NCBI GenBank assembly: GCA_009886305.1 | Contig: QXZO01000090.1 | Coordinates: 1 to 7,615, forward strand | Length of the DNA stretch: 7,615 bases | Direction of reading: 5' to 3' | From: Betaproteobacteria bacterium | GTDB taxonomy: Bacteria; Pseudomonadota; Gammaproteobacteria; Burkholderiales; Eutrophovitaceae | Shown here: positions 6,165-7,615 of the stretch, piece after piece | Numbering within the stretch: the stretch's first letter is position 1 | Layout: each line of letters starts with the position of its first letter | The notes under the pieces: model-generated | Databases searched by the model: none | The model's input: the letters and a program-made list of their open reading frames with translations, nothing else | Told to the model about the DNA's origin: nothing | Translations under genes and position numbers: made by a program

Positions 6165-6180
6165 TAGGACCTCCGTCCTA
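6165..6180. repeat. Short perfect inverted repeat (hairpin)
   Basis: TAGGAC (6165-6170), loop CTCC, GTCCTA (6175-6180). The stem is perfect but only 6 bp and has no T tract, so it is not a terminator. It lies about 95 bases before the DUF423 start and could be an operator, a leader-RNA hairpin or one copy of a dispersed REP-like repeat. Only one copy is seen in this window. Confidence 0.5.
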
Positions 6181-6264
6181 CAGGTAATATCAATCTCTCA
6201 TTTTTAACGTGTATATTTTTGCTCTGCACAAATCATACGAGAGGCGAATCAAATCTTGGATATA

Positions 6265-6270
6265 AAGGAA
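6265..6270 (+). promoter_or_regulatory. Ribosome-binding site that fixes the DUF423 start
   Basis: AAGGAA ends 5 bases before the ATG at 6276. The frame is open back to a TTG at 6219, but those 19 extra residues are polar and would precede what is normally the N-terminal membrane helix of the family. Confidence 0.75.
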
Positions 6271-6275
6271 TTAGG

Positions 6276-6668
6276 ATGATACTTTTAATCGGTGGAGTGC
6301 TCGGATTTATATCGGTCGCTTTTGGTGCCTACGCTGAACACGGCCTGAGAGAGGCGATATCGGAGGAGCATTTTCGGTTTTTAATGACAGCAGTTCGATA
6401 CAATCAAGTTCACGCAGTCGTTATCACGTCTATCGGCCTTTTTATCGCAAGCGGCATTCAGCCGATTCAATCATCGCTACTTCATTGGAGTGGGAAATTT
6501 TTTATCCTGGGAACCTCTCTCTTTAGTTTCAGCATCTATCTCTCAGTCGTACTGGATATGCCGAAACTCGTGAATGTAACCCCGTTCGGGGGCTCAATTA
6601 TCATGGTTGCTTGGATCCTACTTGCGATCTGCGGCTATAAGAGCCTACCCCTGAATCATGACCGTTAA
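6276..6668 (+). CDS. DUF423 (YgdD-like) inner-membrane protein
   Basis: 130 residues, very close to the 131 of E. coli YgdD. Four hydrophobic segments are visible: about 1-18 (MILLIGGVLGFISVAFGAYA), 40-60, 68-90 and 98-117. Family marks are GAYAEHGLR at 16-24 and the RYNQVHAVVI segment at 39-48, with TPFGGSIIMVAWILLA near the C-terminus. The family is widespread in proteobacteria and has no established function. The start is fixed by AAGGAA. The stop overlaps the next start by 11 bases, so it is the first gene of an operon with the SOUL-family protein. Confidence 0.93.
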   Translation: MILLIGGVLGFISVAFGAYAEHGLREAISEEHFRFLMTAVRYNQVHAVVITSIGLFIASGIQPIQSSLLHWSGKFFILGTSLFSFSIYLSVVLDMPKLVNVTPFGGSIIMVAWILLAICGYKSLPLNHDR

Positions 6669-7308
6669 ATGGAAGCCGGTCATTATGGGATTATTTTTAG
6701 TGGTTTTGGTAGGAGCTCTACTCAGTGGTCCTCTTATGAGTAACGTAGAACATCCCGAGTACGTAGTCATCGAAAAATATAAAACGATTGAGTTGCGCGA
6801 CTATGCCCCTAGAATTATCGCCCAAGTCTCTGTATCTGGGCCGCGAGAAGATTCAATCTCAACTGGATTCCGGCAACTTGCCGATTACATCTTTGGCAAT
6901 AACAGCCCAAAAGCAGCGGTCTTGGAGCGAGAAACTATCAGCCAGAATGGTAAAACATCTAAAAATCAAAAAATCGCGATGACAGCACCCGTGGAGCAGA
7001 GTTTGATCGACGACACTTGGGTCATCAACTTTACGATGCCATCAGAATACGCTCTAGAGACACTGCCAAACCCCAATAATGTCGCGGTTAAATTATCGGA
7101 GATTCCTTCTCAAAGTTTCATTGCCATTCAATTTTCCGGTATGAATTCGGCATCAAACATTAATAAATACGAAAAAAAACTCAGAGCTTTCACCGCAGAA
7201 AATAATATTCGAATTCAGAAAAATCCAATCTATGCGTTCTATAACCCTCCTTGGACGCTACCCATGCTCCGACGAAATGAGGTAATGTTTCGGATAGACA
7301 ATAATTAG
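6658..7308 (+). CDS. SOUL haem-binding-family protein, membrane-anchored or exported
   Basis: 216 residues. An N-terminal hydrophobic segment (about 8-27, VIMGLFLVVLVGALLSGPLM) after a positive start should act as a signal anchor or uncleaved signal, putting the domain in the periplasm. The SOUL domain (31-213) is complete: HPEYVVIEKYKTIELRDYAP (32-51), GFRQLADYIFGNN (70-82), KIAMTAPVEQ (105-114), then the MP...LP-x-PNN strand and YAFYNPPWTLPMLRRNEV (192-209), the family's most conserved block. Vertebrate SOUL/HEBP proteins bind haem or porphyrin; haem binding has rarely been tested for bacterial members and should not be assumed. The start overlaps the DUF423 stop by 11 bases with no strong ribosome-binding site, suggesting translational coupling. 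A SoxY-like gene follows 34 bases downstream. Confidence 0.93.
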   Translation: MTVKWKPVIMGLFLVVLVGALLSGPLMSNVEHPEYVVIEKYKTIELRDYAPRIIAQVSVSGPREDSISTGFRQLADYIFGNNSPKAAVLERETISQNGKTSKNQKIAMTAPVEQSLIDDTWVINFTMPSEYALETLPNPNNVAVKLSEIPSQSFIAIQFSGMNSASNINKYEKKLRAFTAENNIRIQKNPIYAFYNPPWTLPMLRRNEVMFRIDNN

Positions 7309-7342
7309 GTTTTTTCACATTTAATCGAATGGTCCCATAGCG

Positions 7343-7615
7343 ATGCTTATACAACCGATCAAGATACTTCTCCTCACAACGTCATTAATGTTAACTGCCA
7401 ACCTCAACGCAGCGGAGTCTGTAGAACTCACTGAGAGCGAGGTCCCAGAGTGGCGGACAATAAAAACACTCATGTTCGGAGACAGACCAATACGAACTGG
7501 CAAAGAATCAGCGATTACCCTTAGCATCAACCCAGACATCGATGACGCATCTACAGTGCCCATTCGTATTGATGGTCTTCTAAATCCCAAGAATAAACAC
7601 TTTATAAAAACCCTA
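7343..7615 (+). CDS. SoxY/SoxYZ-like carrier protein, N-terminal part (cut by the window end)
   Basis: 91 codons are visible with no stop. A Sec-type signal peptide (MLIQPIKILLLTTSLMLTANLNA, 1-23) precedes AESVELTE. The mature part, EWRTIKTLMFGDRPIRTGKE then ITLSINPDIDDASTVPIRIDG and an IKTL at the edge, fits the start of SoxY-type domains: a W-x-x-[IL]-x-x-x-x-FGDRPI opening, a strand, a D-x-A-x-x-VPI turn and a following strand. SoxY carries sulfur intermediates on a C-terminal GGCGG cysteine; SoxYZ-like fusions occur next to quinoprotein dehydrogenases. The carrier arm and any SoxZ half lie outside the window, so which type this is cannot be told. ATG 7343 is the first start after an in-frame stop at 7322-7324; no good ribosome-binding site is visible. 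The opposite-strand frame here is a shadow. Confidence 0.65.
   Translation, partial: MLIQPIKILLLTTSLMLTANLNAAESVELTESEVPEWRTIKTLMFGDRPIRTGKESAITLSINPDIDDASTVPIRIDGLLNPKNKHFIKTL

Larger units (their letters stand above)
5865..6275. other. Divergent intergenic region of 411 bases
   Basis: No convincing gene. It is AT-rich and should hold the promoters of the leftward secreted protein and the rightward DUF423 operon. On the minus strand a TTGTCA (5952-5947) could be a -35 box, but no good -10 follows. TATAAG at 6093-6098 resembles a -10 box without a partner. A 19-codon frame from the ATG at 6004 lacks a ribosome-binding site. The one clear structure is the hairpin at 6165-6180. The length is large for so compact a window, so an unrecognised small RNA or regulator site is possible. 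Confidence 0.6.

Noticed and set aside
6219..6275. Upstream TTG extension of the DUF423 gene
   Set aside because: AAGGAA fits the ATG at 6276 and the family starts with its first membrane helix there.
7321..7590. 89-codon minus-strand frame at the right edge
   Set aside because: The + strand frame from 7343 has a signal peptide and SoxY-like motifs and stays open to the window end, so this is its shadow.
1..7615. Defence system, prophage, transposon, CRISPR array or tRNA
   Set aside because: No spaced direct repeats, transposase or integrase motifs, phage genes or tRNA-like folds were seen on either strand.

Overview
The window is 7.6 kb of AT-leaning (roughly low-40s % GC, by eye), densely coding bacterial chromosome. 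Gene content (bacterioferritin, DUF423/YgdD, SOUL, class II aldolase/adducin, PDR/VanB-type reductase with a MOSC protein, a SoxY-like carrier) and the clear Shine-Dalgarno sites suggest a Gram-negative proteobacterium, probably an aquatic gammaproteobacterium. That placement is inference from gene families, not a phylogenetic result. I see no tRNA, rRNA, CRISPR array, insertion sequence or phage gene.

Layout from left to right: the 3' part of a bacterioferritin gene (+) ending at a hairpin terminator; a small secreted glycine-rich protein of unknown function (-); a 322-base divergent intergenic region; a class II aldolase/adducin-family gene overlapped by a surface-adhesin-E-like secreted protein gene (+); a convergent two-gene operon (-) of a MOSC protein followed 11 bases later by a PDR/VanB-type FMN/2Fe-2S reductase; a stand-alone periplasmic Cache-domain protein (+) with its own perfect-palindrome terminator; a ChrR/Dke1-like cupin (-); a second small secreted glycine-rich protein (-) with its own terminator; a 411-base intergenic region containing one tight hairpin; and a + strand operon of DUF423 membrane protein, SOUL haem-binding-family protein and the N-terminal part of a SoxY/SoxYZ-like carrier that runs off the right edge.

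How the genes may work together: the MOSC protein and the reductase look like the molybdenum and electron-supply halves of one redox enzyme, because similar domains occur fused or paired elsewhere and the reductase ribosome-binding site overlaps the MOSC stop codon. The bacterioferritin subunit keeps the haem-ligand methionine but has lost most ferroxidase-centre ligands, which predicts a partner subunit encoded outside the window. The two secreted proteins share a C-terminal glycine/tryptophan motif and may be distant paralogues. The rest of the window reads as ordinary single-gene units; I do not see a defence system or mobile island here.
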